Positions 45,085-56,640 of a stretch of DNA of 64,000 nt are shown in pieces. The translations under genes and the position numbers were made by a program. Location of the stretch: NCBI GenBank assembly GCA_017562135.1, contig QEYB01001396.1, positions 44,809 to 108,808 of the forward strand. Reading direction: 5' to 3'. Numbering within the stretch: position 1 is the first letter of the stretch; each line of letters starts with the position of its first letter. The notes under the pieces are model-generated. The model saw only the letters and a program-made list of their open reading frames with translations. It was not told where the DNA came from and made no database searches. The stretch comes from Dipylidium caninum. Its lineage: Eukaryota > Platyhelminthes > Cestoda > Cyclophyllidea > Dipylidiidae.

Positions 45085-45500
45085 GCCAACTATTCGCACA
45101 CACTGCAATCCAACTGACATGTAAAACTACTCTGACAATTAAATTCGTCCAAAATAGTATTTGTTGGTTCCTTTAGTCTACAGGTGTGGCACGGGATAAT
45201 ACAAGGGTCTCGATGTGGCAACGGGTAAGTGGGCATGGCTTCACACGAGAGAGCATTGTTTCTAGCAAAACCGTTTAATCACCTGCCTGGGTGTACTTTT
45301 AGGTAAGAAAAGGGGGTACACGGCCTTGCGTAAAATCTGCTCTTTTTTCCCCCCTTTATTATACCGCTGGATTCCTCTCGCTTGGCCCCTTCGCCACATT
45401 GGTGTCTCCTGACATAGGAGGTGTGCCCAATATTCCCTTCGCATGCTCGTACCCGTAGGAATAAATGTGAACGTGGAAACACGGGAATTTTTTCTGCCCT
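45085..45500 (+). repeat. W block downstream of gene H
   Basis: Contains the ATTAAA poly(A) signal at 45138-45143 (54 nt past the stop), then tttagtctacaggtgtggca, ggtgtctcctgacataggaggtgtgccc and aatattcccttcgcatgctcg. Confidence 0.6.
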
Positions 45501-45599
45501 AGCGCAAACGAAACTACCGTGAATTTGACTCAATTTTTCTCCTTCTTTCTAACACTTACTGAAATATTTGGCAGTGTTTCGTTACACGATACCAACATT

Positions 45600-46570
45600 C
45601 CCCGTGTCCAATGTCAAGGTCTCCACTCATTACTTAAGAAGCGCTTAAAAAGTATACTTAAAATGATTATTTGTATGGGCTTTACCAATATGATGGAGAA
45701 GATGCTTCAAATGAGGTAGACTGTCCTTGGACAGTTGACTTTCTGAGAGAACACTGATAATCATAGATTATGCCTGGACTTATCATAATTTTGATTTGAA
45801 ATCACAGGAAAAATGAGCGGTAGCATGACCATCAGTATGGATTCATTAGTCGATGTTGCATTACTAGGTCAAGAAGTGCACGAACACCTTCAGCTATCCT
45901 CGTATGAATCTCTATTGGACTGGGGTTGAGTTGGGCGTCAAATGGGATTAACAACGGTCGGATGGATAATTCATTAAGAAATGTGAATGAGTGAAACAGT
46001 CACAGGTCGGTTTTGAGCTACACCTGTGTCGCAGTTGCGAGTTATCAGGAGAGATCATCTGTATTTTAAATAACGTGGAATTGTCGAGAAGTACTGAAAT
46101 CACAAGAAGCCTGTTTGGGTAACATATCCACATGTGCGTATTCAAAACTAACTACGAGGATGCTATGCACATGTTAGCATTTCGTCCTCACTTTCGTATT
46201 TCACACCGTGAAAAACGTGAATGAAATGAGGAACCCAAATTTGTGGTAACATTTGAGTTCATGTAACAAAGGAGCCGAATTTTGTAACTCTCCCAATTAA
46301 GTTTCATCTAAAACTGTGAAGACATTCGGAGGAGAGCTGATGACAAAGAGGATTAAAGGGGAACATCGGAGGTGGAAAGGTGGGAGTCGATATGGTGAGT
46401 GATTTGTCCCTGTTTCCCCTTTCCTCGTGACTTTCGCGGATGGAGTGGAGAGTCGGCTACAATTAGGCTGGTGGCCCCGCCGCAGTGCTCGACATTCCCT
46501 CTTCCTGGGTTGTAATTCACCCAACATTGCCGAAATGAAGAGCACTAAAGTCAGCTATCAAGAAGATAAT
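45600..46570 (-). repeat. R6 block, minus orientation
   Basis: Homologous to 39600-40490. The minus-strand frame near its end reads LQPRKRECRALRRGHQPN and LILFVISSPPNVFTVLDE, recurring at 40170-40457 and 3453-3671. Stops separate these parts. Confidence 0.6.
45798..46095. repeat. 298-bp tract identical to 39691-39988
   Basis: Second copy of the identical tract inside a diverged R6. Both sides leave identity abruptly (tgatttgaaatc on the left, gtactgaaatc on the right). Confidence 0.9.
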
Positions 46571-46699
46571 GTCGGTGGACAAGGGTTGGCAGTAATAATA
46601 GTTTAAGCTTGTAGCAGTACACTTACGGGAGACTTTATTATTTTGCTCCAAATTCCATTCCTTGAAAATGTCGCCTTTGTTTTGACTCACAGACTTCGT

Positions 46700-46885
46700 G
46701 TATATTCAGTCACTGAGAAGGGAGATAGTCTGAAGGCAACATGCCCGAGTGTAGGTGGCAAGATCACTTGATGTCGTTGCTTTGCATTTCAAATTGGTAG
46801 GTGGTTTAGGAAATTGGGAAATCCTATAGCCACTTCACTTCCTACTGCCACAAGTGGCAAGGTTGCATCACCTACGCGTTGAAAA
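46700..46885 (-). repeat. R1 element, minus orientation
   Basis: Contains tcactgagaagggagatagtctgaagg, gtaggtggcaagatcacttgatg and ctgccacaagtggcaaggttgcatcacc. Confidence 0.65.
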
Positions 46886-47860
46886 TACTCGGCTCGGCTT
46901 CACTAAGCATTATAAAAGTATTCTTTAGGTTCAGACTGTTGTCTGTCACTTTGTTAGCAATTATCCTTAACATTAACAAGTTTCAGGTGATCGTTCAACT
47001 TATAAGTGACAGAAGTATTGTGTTTAAATTTCCACTCAAACGTTGTCACCCGACTGGTGACTATGTCAAAACTTGGTAGCATTTGTGTCTCAATGCAATT
47101 CCATAGAAGTTGAACTCAAATAACATCAGTTTCCCGCATTTTGGTGTGCGATAGAGAAAAAATGAGTCCCATAAAAAGATGGGAGGATACACTTTACTCA
47201 GCCTCATGCAATATACTGTATTCACAGAATAGATGAAAAAATTTGAACAGCAGGTGTTCATACCCCGCAATCCACAAATTTCACCAACGCACCGACTTGA
47301 GTACTTAATTTCGGCCATTCACTGCAACGTCATATTCACTATATTCCTTCTCAACGCAGAAATGAATTAGGTCAAAGAGTTTGTAAGGAGAAGCCGTGCT
47401 ACCTTGTCATTAGGTGAAAGGATCAAACAAGCGAGTGGTTGCTTAGGCAGTCAGACTTATCTGATGATTTAAAATTACGACCTTCCTCAACATCTTCAAC
47501 AAGATCGTCGTTGCCAAGAGTGGGAAATAAGCTTAAAAGTGCATACACACCATGAATAAATTTATAGATTTCAAGCAAGTTGGTAAATGATTGCACCATG
47601 AGACATCGCCCTTCGTGATGATTAGTCAAGCACAAGATCATACAACATTAAATGCGATGTGTTAGACGAAAAAAGTCAGAATTGTTTGGTTTTTCTATGT
47701 TATAGTGCACATTCATTGGTTCTCGGTACAAAGGATCACCCTGCAAGGAATTTAGAGAAAAAAGCACCGATTACTTGCCAAGTATAATGCGTGAAGATAC
47801 GTGGAGAGATTGAGACGACTCCAAATCACTACCGAGCGTCAAGTTCGTCACGACAGCTCC
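46886..47860. other. Unassigned stretch
   Basis: No recognised block over nearly 1 kb, and only random-looking short frames. It interrupts the array between an inverted R1 and a W fragment. Confidence 0.5.
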
Positions 47861-48410
47861 CGAATATCCAACCCAATTACCAGCCCCCACCAAGATTTTC
47901 CATCTCCCCATTTATTCCCACAGGAGCCAGTATTCGAAGGAAATATTGGGCACCATCTGTGCGTCAGGAACACACGTTTTCATATCTGCACCATGCAACA
48001 CCAAATTCTCCCTTGCCTATCTCTTTGGGCCATCTAACTACAATTTGCTTTATTCGGCTGAACGCGTTCTAGCCAGGACTGTTGACTAAGAGTTATGATA
48101 GTGAAGGCTGCATTGCGTCGTGCGTGTCCTGATTCGCATAAATGTCACCTACCGCAGAGCACCTACTGCAATATTGACGTTAATCAAATCAACCGAATTT
48201 ACTTGTTCTTAGATTGATGGAATTTGTACCATTGAGAAATATGGACTTTCTCCAACGTGGTGTGTGAATAATCATTAAAACGGTAGAATGCATTATTTCC
48301 GATAATTGCTTGTGACAGCTGATACTTGGAGGGGAGTATCTTCATGAAACATGTTATCGTGTCACCGTCGGTTCGTGCAACAACCTTCTTGCCCATTCAT
48401 CCGCTGAGAA
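47860..48410 (-). repeat. Orphan W fragment and unassigned tail
   Basis: 47870-47970 matches W (accaagattttccatctccccatttattcccacagg, gaaatattgggcacc). No mucin remnant is visible beside it. 48180-48410 shares the ggagtatcttcatgaaacatgttatcgtgtcac segment with 56930-57000. Confidence 0.45.
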
Positions 48411-48585
48411 TGGATATAGTCAGAAGGCAAAATGCGGGTGCGTAGGTAGTAAGAAGGCCTGGTGTTGCTGCTTCGCCTGCCAGATTATAAGTGATTTAGG
48501 AAGTTGGGAGTAGCATATGACAGCTCCTCCCCAAATTGCACGAAAGGTGATGTGGCATCACCAACGCTTTTCATGGCAGAGTGAT
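48410..48585 (-). repeat. R1 element, minus orientation
   Basis: Contains gagaatggatatagtcagaaggc, ttataagtgatttaggaagttggg and ggtgatgtggcatcacc (near-perfect palindrome). Confidence 0.65.
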
Positions 48586-49340
48586 ACCTCTATACTATAT
48601 CTGCCACTGATTAAAATGTGAAACTGCAAGACTTCGAAGGACTCTCCGAGCTATTTGTTACACTGTGGGGTGTTGGCTAAGACGTATATATGGCTCATTA
48701 GGAGCTTAGCCGACAAATCACGATTAGTTGAAGGTGGATCAACTGAATCAGACAACAAGGGAAAGATGACATAGGGAAAAATGATCTACAAGATAGTCGG
48801 ACACTTAAAGTCCGGTCAGCGTTGGGGTTACCGTCTTTGTAGTGTTGACGCGTGAAAACATTTTGGAAGTGGCGGAATATTCTCTAGATATTTACGCATA
48901 TTATCCTTTGGGGGTCGTGTTTGAGTTTTTTTCAAGTTGCTTCAGATTGAGGCAGGTGCATTGTTGCACTTTTAGAAGGTTCGGTAGAACGAGCTGCAGA
49001 TTGCCACAGCCTACATGAGCAGCTAAAGAACAGCAAAGTTAAGGCGTGGCACCAGGTAAAGAGTGCTCATCAATTCAGTATACTTGACAGGGTAGGCCTA
49101 GTCATGGTTCACTGAGAAGGATAGTGGTTGGGCAACATGAGTCGTGACCAAGTAAAAAAGGTCAGGAGCATTTGCGATTGTTCGTAATGACCTGTGTACC
49201 TTGATGGTGGTATGTGGCTTGCTTGCGCAGGTGGCCAGATGAATTGGAAATGGAGGGTCAAATTTGGAGTCAAGTAACCAAGGCCTTGGTTACTTATACC
49301 CAACTCTCATCTAACATCCTCCAACATCTCATCTCAGTGT
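48585..49340 (+). repeat. R2 block
   Basis: From about 48770: gaccttaaagtccggtcagcgttg-like, gaggcaggtgcattgttgcac, gaaggttcggtagaacgagctgcag and gagtcaagtaaccaaggccttgg. Confidence 0.55.
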
Positions 49341-50400
49341 ACTATATACATTAAGCTCTACCTTATACTATGCGCCGATTTGAAGAGAAAAACTTGAGAA
49401 AACCTATCTTCCCCCAACTCAATGCTGCATTCCGTCTTGCTTTTGCTCATTTTAACGGTAAGAGTGGCAGATGCTCAAAACAAACAGGCCTTTCTTCGAA
49501 TGCATTCGTACCAGAGTGGTATGCTTCAAAGTGTGGATAATCAGTCGAGAGAAAAGGGCAGTTAAGGGTTAGCGGCAAATACATGGCTTGTTTTTAATTG
49601 ACATTGGGTGCCATTCAAATCCCCTATATCATTAGATTGGATAAGAAGTCGCCTTATCTCACTATTTCCTTCGTTTTCCGTTGAAACCATTCCCGATTGA
49701 CAGTTCCAACTCCTCCACCTGTGGACATTCACAAAGGAAAAATACTATTTGGGGAGAAATGACACACCATCAAACAGTCACATCATACTTGCATTCATGT
49801 GTGTGAGGGAAATTGGTGGAGTAGAAGGATTTCAACACAAGGACCCAGTATTAACGCATCGATTATACTTTCACGCTACGAAGGCATTTACCTACTAGAT
49901 GAAATATTCGAGGTACGCTGGCCTTGTTGAATACGGATATTAACTGGGAAATCGAAAATTATATGGGGAGTGTTTAGTGGGAAGGGAAGTCAAAATGCGC
50001 GTGGCGGCGATGTTTACCCGAGGCATGCCAGTAACGACCTACTTACTTTGATTCAGTATTTGTTTCACCTCATGTGAGTGATTTCTGAGCCCTATCAAGT
50101 TCAGTATGCTATCATGACATGTAACCTACCAGAAGTTCTGCTGCCAACTACCATTTCAGTGAGTTATGGTACTTAAAGTGAGAGAGTAGAAGGGGATACT
50201 GCTCTATCCTCTATGCGCAAATTCAGCACATTCGCACCCGCTTGGGAGAATGTCCTGTCTTCATGTCCGCGAGGAGACGTAGTACGCACAATAATACAAG
50301 TCTTAGCCTTCAACGGTATCTTCGGAATGTGCGAACATAAATGGATAAAAGTGTAGAAACATTGGGGCGTGGGATGGGATGGGATTTGGAGCGGTTAAAT
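49340..50400 (+). repeat. R3 block
   Basis: Contains ctcaatgctgcattccgtcttgc, acccagtattaacgcatcg, gaagtcaaaatgcgcgtggcggcga and cctcatgtgagtgatttctgag. Confidence 0.65.
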
Positions 50401-51130
50401 GGGTCCAAGTGGCTGATTTACGCAAAGCTGTGTGGCCTCGAATGCTGTCTGACGATTACCATCCATCATATAGGGTGATAACCTTCCTCCAAAGTTGATT
50501 GTGATCTCATAATAAGGAAAGAAAGTACTTTGTCTCGACTTCGTGTTATCCTTCTTACCATGACAAGATTCACAGCGCTAGCTCATGGCAACAAGAAGAG
50601 TGAGACGGGTCCGACTCAAGCCGTAGGGAGGTCAACACAGACTCCAGTGTAACACCACGGACTTTGATTTGTGCAACCACTTTGACTGTCCACATCCATT
50701 TCTCCGTATTTGTAATGATACTCCCCTCCTACTGCCAGCTGCTCTGCTCTCATGGACAGGCAAACCCGTGATCGAAACATATATATATATCCAGTGACGC
50801 AGGGGAAAGCAGCAGGACGTCGGTGTCAATCGGGCAAACAAAAGAGAATGTCCGCGAATGGAAGATAATCTACTCTTCTCTCCTCAAATGATATTTTCTC
50901 CTGGATCCCTAATTGCACCAGTCCATTATGTTTGAGGCGACAGAAAATGGGGAGGAGAATTGTCCCTCACTTGGTTGACCACTATTGCATTGACAGATTC
51001 GAAGCCATGTGCGCGTAGGGTAGAGTTACCACATTGTATTGCTGCGTTTGTAGATTTTTTTCAACGACATCCAAAGGCCACCTTTTCTTTGGCAAGAGAA
51101 GTGGTGTAGAGGCGCAAAAATATCATCATA
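50400..51130 (+). repeat. R4 block
   Basis: Contains ggaaagaaagtactttgtctcgac, gtaatgatactcccctcctactg, a short AT microsatellite (50779-50790) and cagcaggacgtcggtgtcaa. Confidence 0.65.
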
Positions 51131-51350
51131 AGCCTTAGTGATACAGCCTCACCTAGAATGTAAGTTGGTGACAAGAGTTGGTAATGCAGTAGCACCAATT
51201 AGCACAGCTGGAAGTGAAGCCGTCATACGATGACCCAACTTCCTAAATCACCTACAATCTGACACACAAAGCAAGGCCATCAGGTGGCCTTGCCACCTAC
51301 ATTCTCGTATGATGTGTCTTCAGACAATTGCTTTTCTCAGCGGTTGAAGA
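51090..51350 (+). repeat. R1 element
   Basis: Longer than the usual copy because the palindrome-side segment is repeated (gtgatacagcctcacc, then gtaatgcagtagcacc), followed by agctggaagtgaagccgtc and the tail. Confidence 0.6.
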
Positions 51351-52020
51351 CGCACGAAGGGTGTAACACGAAAGACCACTGACAGGGCAACAAGGTTGGA
51401 TAAAGGCGAGTAGGATTTGTGCAATAGGGGCAAGACGTGGTGAATATTGTGCTTTTACATGTGGACAATGACAAAGTCAAGATGACAAGTCACTCATATG
51501 TACTGCCGAAGGCACTGGCGCAAAATGCAGATGAGTGACAGCAAGAGCGAGTGTAGAGCTGCGTTGCTCAGCTATACCCGTGTACTGTCACTTTTCATCA
51601 CATTATCACGTGTGACGAAATCTGACTTACGTGTGTTAATCGCAAACGATGAGGCAATTGCGTGGACAAGGATTCAATGCCAGGATCCAATCTCGAGATG
51701 AAATTGCATTACGAGGGTTTGCGATTATCACATTCCTTGATTCGCAATGCGACGAAATCAGGGTACCGGTGTCATTCTACTGCCACGAAATTGATGCCAT
51801 GCATGAGGAAGTTATGAAGTATGACCAGCATTGCTTAATAGGCACGGTGCAAGTTTATTGCAAGATAGCGTACGCTGACCACATAATGCTTCATTCACTC
51901 TTGCCAAATTAACATCTTTACGATAAGACATTTCAACACGTATTACACATACACCCATATTTCAACAAGCGATTTCTACCTTTTCGTTTTCACGAGTTAT
52001 TTGTGCGATAATGAGTACGT
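51340..52020 (+). repeat. R5 block with conserved frame
   Basis: An 87-codon frame (51649-51912) includes VPVSFYCHEIDAMHEEVMKY, the longest open version of the R5 frame. It continues QHCLIGTVQVYCKIAYADHI, partly mirrored at 59640-59690. No family recognised. Confidence 0.5.
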
Positions 52021-52850
52021 TAACCACAATGATGACATCTACGGTCTGAAGTCGATTGTCAACTCTAACACAATGAATTCCACTGATTGTCAGAAAATCA
52101 CAGATGACAATGGAAATTGTAATGGTGGAGTATAACAAATAATTGGAGGAAATAACACCATTTTTGCTACTTCCATCCTACGTTCGCTAAACAGGTGTAT
52201 GACTTTGTCACGGTAATTTCACCTACGCGCATATGAGTATGTTGCACAAACAGCACTCTTGCGTGTATAGTACTTCCCGAAAATTCCACTTTCATTAAAA
52301 TACTGACAGCATCGCGTAGTAACTCCTAACCGTGACATAGGTGTGGTGACTGTTTCACTCATTCACATTTCTTGATGATTTTTCGATCCGACCACTTATA
52401 ATCCTATTTGCCGCCCAACTTAACCCAATTCAAATAGACGTTCACATGAGGATAGCTGAAGGTGGTCATGCACTCCCTCACCAAGTAATGCAACATCGGC
52501 CACATGTGTCCATACTGACGGTCATGCTATCGCTCATTTTTCATGTGATTTCACCTGACAATTCTGATAAGACAAGCCGTGATGCAAAAGTTCGCAGTGC
52601 CCTCACCGAAAGTCAACCGACCAAGCACAGTCTACCTCATTTGAAGCATCTTCTGCAGCATGTTGACTATGCCCAAACTAACATTCATCTTGGAAGTTGG
52701 CTATTGTGCTCGTCTCAATGTAATGAGAAGCAAGGCACAACCTGCTCTCAGGCCCACGAAGGAGATCTTCATAATAGGCATGTGGAATGTTGGTGTCGTC
52801 TGACGAAACACTATGAGTAATTTCAATGGAGGTCAGAGTGAGGAGAAAAT
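52020..52850 (+). repeat. R6 block, 3' part
   Basis: Contains cccgaaaattccactttcattaaaatactg, cacataggtgtggtgactg-like and gataagacaagccgtgatgc. Confidence 0.55.
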
Positions 52851-53474
52851 TGTGCCCACCTGGTGGCACTTTCTTTCTATCGGGGACAGGGAAGTTTCCG
52901 TGTTTTTAAACAAGGGTTTATTTACATTGTTACCGAAATGCGAGATGTCCACAGCTCCACGACATCAGGTGATCTTGCCACCTACATTCTCACATGTTGC
53001 CTTCAGACACTGTTCAGACAGTATGCTTCACGCAATTGTGGCCCATTTTGAACCAATTGGATGGTCCAGTGGAGAACATGAGAGGATATTGTTGTCCAAA
53101 GTTGTGTGTCCGCTTTTCCTACGCCAATAAGCCACTTGTCAGCTCAAACTATTTCCTTCATGACACTGTCCTCTTCGTTGACACCATAGCATAGCCTGTG
53201 CGTGAGGAGACCGCAATGTGTCGAGAGAACCGAGTGAGACGTAGCCAGGTGGATGGTAGAGAGGATAAAATATGGGGAGATTTTTGCACAAGGCTCTGTG
53301 CCCCTTTTCTTACCTCGAGAGACAACTAGGCAGGCAATGAAATGACATTGCTGAGAACAATGTCCTCTCGTGTGAAGCCATGCCACACTTACCAATTGCC
53401 ACATCTAGCCCTATGCACAATCCCATGCCACACCAGTGGACTAGAGAAAGCAACAAGTATTAATGGGGGGAGGA
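52850..53474 (-). repeat. W block and extension downstream of gene J
   Basis: A short R1 tail fragment (52960-53020, cgacatcaggtgatcttgcc) lies inside the extension. From 53160 it is W: gagaccgcaatgtgtcgagag, gttctcagcaatgtc-type (minus strand) and ccacaccagtggactagag. Confidence 0.55.
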
Positions 53475-53480
53475 TTTAAT
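53475..53480 (-). terminator. Poly(A) signal of gene J
   Basis: ATTAAA on the minus strand, 54 nt past the stop. Confidence 0.5.
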
Positions 53481-53533
53481 GGCCAGAGCAGTTTAACATT
53501 TCAGGTGGATCGCAGTGTGTGAGGAGAGTTGGT

Positions 53534-53852
53534 TCAGGAGAAGGGTTGAAGCAGAAGGGCGGAAAGGAGAAGAGAGCAAGTGGGAAGCAGAGAAGGAGAA
53601 TATGATGTTGTGGTTGTTCCTTCGGATGACAGCGGATTCGCTGCTGTCGAATCCGAATTTGCTGACGAATTTGCAGACGAATTTGTAGACACATTAGCAG
53701 GGGCAATTGCAGACACTTTTTGCAGGCGCATTTGCACCTGGAGCGGTATTGTTTGGATCGTTGGCATACATGTAATATTGATAGTAATCCGCTAGAGAAT
53801 CGCTAGCGGAAACTGCCAGGCTGATAGCTAGTAACAAGCAGACTATCATCAT
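53534..53852 (-). pseudogene. Mucin-like gene J, one-base frameshift
   Basis: Starts at a double ATG 39 nt after a TATTTA box, with signal peptide MMIVCLLLAISLAVSASDSL, then the DYYQYYMYANDPNN segment shared with G. Read literally it stops about 45 codons later. Removing one A from the sense run at 53717-53721 joins it to an open ectodomain (ANVSTNSSANSSANSDS, with NVS and NSS sequons), then TTTTSYSPSLLPTCS and the tail LLSALLLQPFS, ending at 53534. The total would be about 105 residues. Promoter (CCAAT, E-box, TATA-like) and poly(A) signal are all present, so the single indel is the only defect. Confidence 0.7.
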
Positions 53853-53885
53853 GTCGAATGACAAGTGACAGCAAAATTGACGAAT

Positions 53886-53927
53886 TAAATACTACAACTA
53901 CACACGTACTCATCAGGTGAAGCCAAT
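53886..53927 (-). promoter_or_regulatory. Core promoter of gene J
   Basis: On the minus strand: ATTGG (53927-53923), E-box (53919-53914) and TATTTA (53891-53886), spaced as in gene D. Confidence 0.7.
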
Positions 53928-54790
53928 TGAGATCGCCAAATTACTGTCAAGGGGTATTGGAACTACAGGTATTGGCGAATTACTTGTCTGCACTTTGCCG
54001 CAGTTTCAATTATGCAAATATACACTGGTAGGGTACGCGCCTTAGAGAAGAACATATGACCGTTGTGTAATGCTTGAGAGTTACTGACCCATTTTCCTGA
54101 TGCCATCCTTCTCGTAATTGGAACATCTAAGTGATTCGTCAGTCCCACTCAATAATGCTAAACGCGAAACACAGCAGGCCATAGCCTTGTGTGTCGCACA
54201 TCTTGCGATTTCATGGTCACTTAATAAAGAATGTGTGCTTGATACGTAGACTGACACTATTCCACAAATATGTCCTTTTTCTGCACGAGTTCAACTAGTT
54301 CTTTGACCTCATGCACTAGAGTTACAAAAGGGAGCAGTCAGGAGTTTGACTCTGCAATTGTATTCCTCCCCTTCCTTTGCTTCCGTCACCTCTCGTCTAT
54401 TAACACTAAAAACTGACTGATTCCAAGAAAGTCAACAAATTAAATAACCCGATTGGATAGTTACATTCGCAGAATACCTCCGCACCGAGACGTGTTATTT
54501 GCGAAGAGGGGTGACCTGTTGTTGTCGGCTGTCATTTCAATGATAAGCAAACTTTGTCAAGGCTTACCACATTATGGTTCGAATTTCCTCACTAGCTCCA
54601 GAGACCGTTCGAAGCATAATGACCATTTCTCATTGGTACAATCTGAGAGCGGTTGCACGTGAAAGCAGGTTCGAATTTAGAGCTGTGGCACTTCATTCGC
54701 GAGTTACACCGCACCATTTTATTGTCGCCGTATGGCTTCGCCGGAGTACACTTGTTGTTGATCGTCCAGGTGAAATATGTTCTTCTTATT
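53928..54790 (-). repeat. U block upstream of gene J
   Basis: Contains ctgcactttgccgcagtttc, gtgtaatgcttgagagttactgacc, gggagcagtcaggagtttgactctgc and gaccgttcgaagcataatgacc. Confidence 0.6.
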
Positions 54791-55700
54791 GGCCAAGGAA
54801 ACCCATCGTGTGATGATATTGATATGGCACTGTTGCGAGCGTCCTCACAACAGTCTATTTCAATAGAAAGACGAGGGAAGAAGAAAGGCGATTCAAAATT
54901 GCTAACTTATAACTTGCTTACAAATCGCACGCGGAAAATGCACCTTGTGGAGACAAGTAGGTAAAGTGCAAGAGGACAAACGCAAGACGACAGAAGGAGA
55001 AGTGGTCAACTGAGCCCTTCCATAACTTCCAATTTGTTCAGCGTTCGTCCGTTGCCACAGTAGAATTGACTCTCGAAAGTATTTCGGAAGTGGTGGAACA
55101 TTCCTCCAATAGGTACATGCATCTTGCCTTGGGATGTGTGCTAGAGTACTGTCGAGCTGATTCAGAGTGAGACAGGTCCCCTGTTGCACTAGTGGAGGAA
55201 TCGGTAGGAAGAGTTGCATATCGCCACAGCCTCCTTGAACAGCTAAAGCAGCAGCAAAACGGAGGTGTAGCACGAAGTAAACAGCGATTATCAAATTGGC
55301 ATACTTGACACGGTATATCTTATCATGACTCGCTCAGAAGGATAGTGGTTGGGGCCACGCGAGTCATGACCGTGTGAACACTTGGCAGGCGTATTTTCGA
55401 TCGTTGAGAATGGCAGTGACTAAATGGATCGGTGGGGAGGATCAAATGTGGGGTCAAATATCCTAGGCTTCGAGATAACACCGATCTGATTTACTGTGCC
55501 ATCCCGGTTGACTTAATGGCAAAAAACACTGCGATCTCAGGGTTCACGCCTCATGTTAACAGAGTTCTGAGGCGATTATTAAGAAAAAATGCATGGTACC
55601 TTGGCAATCAACATGACCTCATATGCCTAATGATGATATACTTGTGGAGGAGTGCCACGATGACCTTCAACTCTTTCCTCACATGAATCTTGTATTTGAG
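54790..55700 (+). repeat. R2 block and edge
   Basis: Contains gtgtgatgatattgatatggcac (also near 38680), gttcagcgttcgtccgttgcc, cagcctccttgaacagctaaagcagc and ggatagtggttggggccacgcgagtc. 55480-55700 is unassigned. Confidence 0.5.
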
Positions 55701-56640
55701 ACAGGTTAATGGGGCCGGCAAGTGGAATTGTAGGCATTCGGAATGGAGTCATGAAGAAATGTAAATGAGAGAAACTTTCATTGGTCGGCATTGCTGCAAG
55801 CACTGTGTCAAATTCGTGAGCTGTTGTGCCCGATTTCCAGTATATTAAACAAAGCGGATTTGTCGAGAAGAACCAAAAATGCAACAAGGCTGTCTCGAAA
55901 ACATGCTCTTTTCTGTGCAGAGGAAGTGACGACGAGAAAGGTATGCAAATGTTACAATTTCGTGCTCACGTTCAAGTTGCAAGCAGTGAAAAACGCGAAA
56001 TGGAATTAGGGAACCTAGGATGTTGGTCGTTTGAAGCCTCTAGCAATAGAACCGAAGCTTTGCACTTCCCAATTTCGTGTTATCCGCAAAACTCTGGTGC
56101 ATTCCGAAAGAGAGGTGAGGAGAAATTGGCTGTCACGAAGGGAGTAATCGGGTGGTAATTGATCGCCCATATTCCGTCTCTTCTTGTGCCTTTTTATGGC
56201 GGGGGGAGAGGCGGACGGCGTTGGGCCTTGCTCATCGCTAAACTTCACCCAGTATTCGCTTCCTGGGCTGCAACTTTCACTCAAAACAGTAAGAGGAAGA
56301 GAAAGGTGATTAACAGGAAATGATCGGCAAAGATAGTTCAAAAATCTTTCGGCAACATACTCTTAGACGACTCACTATTCAACGCCATAAACCATCTATT
56401 AAATGCCATCCTGACTCACAGCAATTGCGACTGAAGCGAGTACGTTGCTGGAATTCGATGGTGAAATGGCCATAGTTTACAACTGGTCCCGCCCCTCTTA
56501 ATCGATTTATAGCTTACCATCGTCCAACTTGTGAAAGTACAAAGCAGCACGCTCCGGTCCATTGCAAAACACTGTGACACTGCATTGTCACGTCGTTAAT
56601 CGTGCCTGGTTTCTCTCGTACATTTCAGTCGTGGCGAAAG
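55700..56640 (-). repeat. R6 block, minus orientation, and unassigned tail
   Basis: Contains ggaattgtaggcattcggaatggag-like, tttgtcgagaagaacc, ggaattagggaaccta and agtattcgcttcctgggctgcaactttc. From 56340 to 56640 nothing is recognised. Confidence 0.5.
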
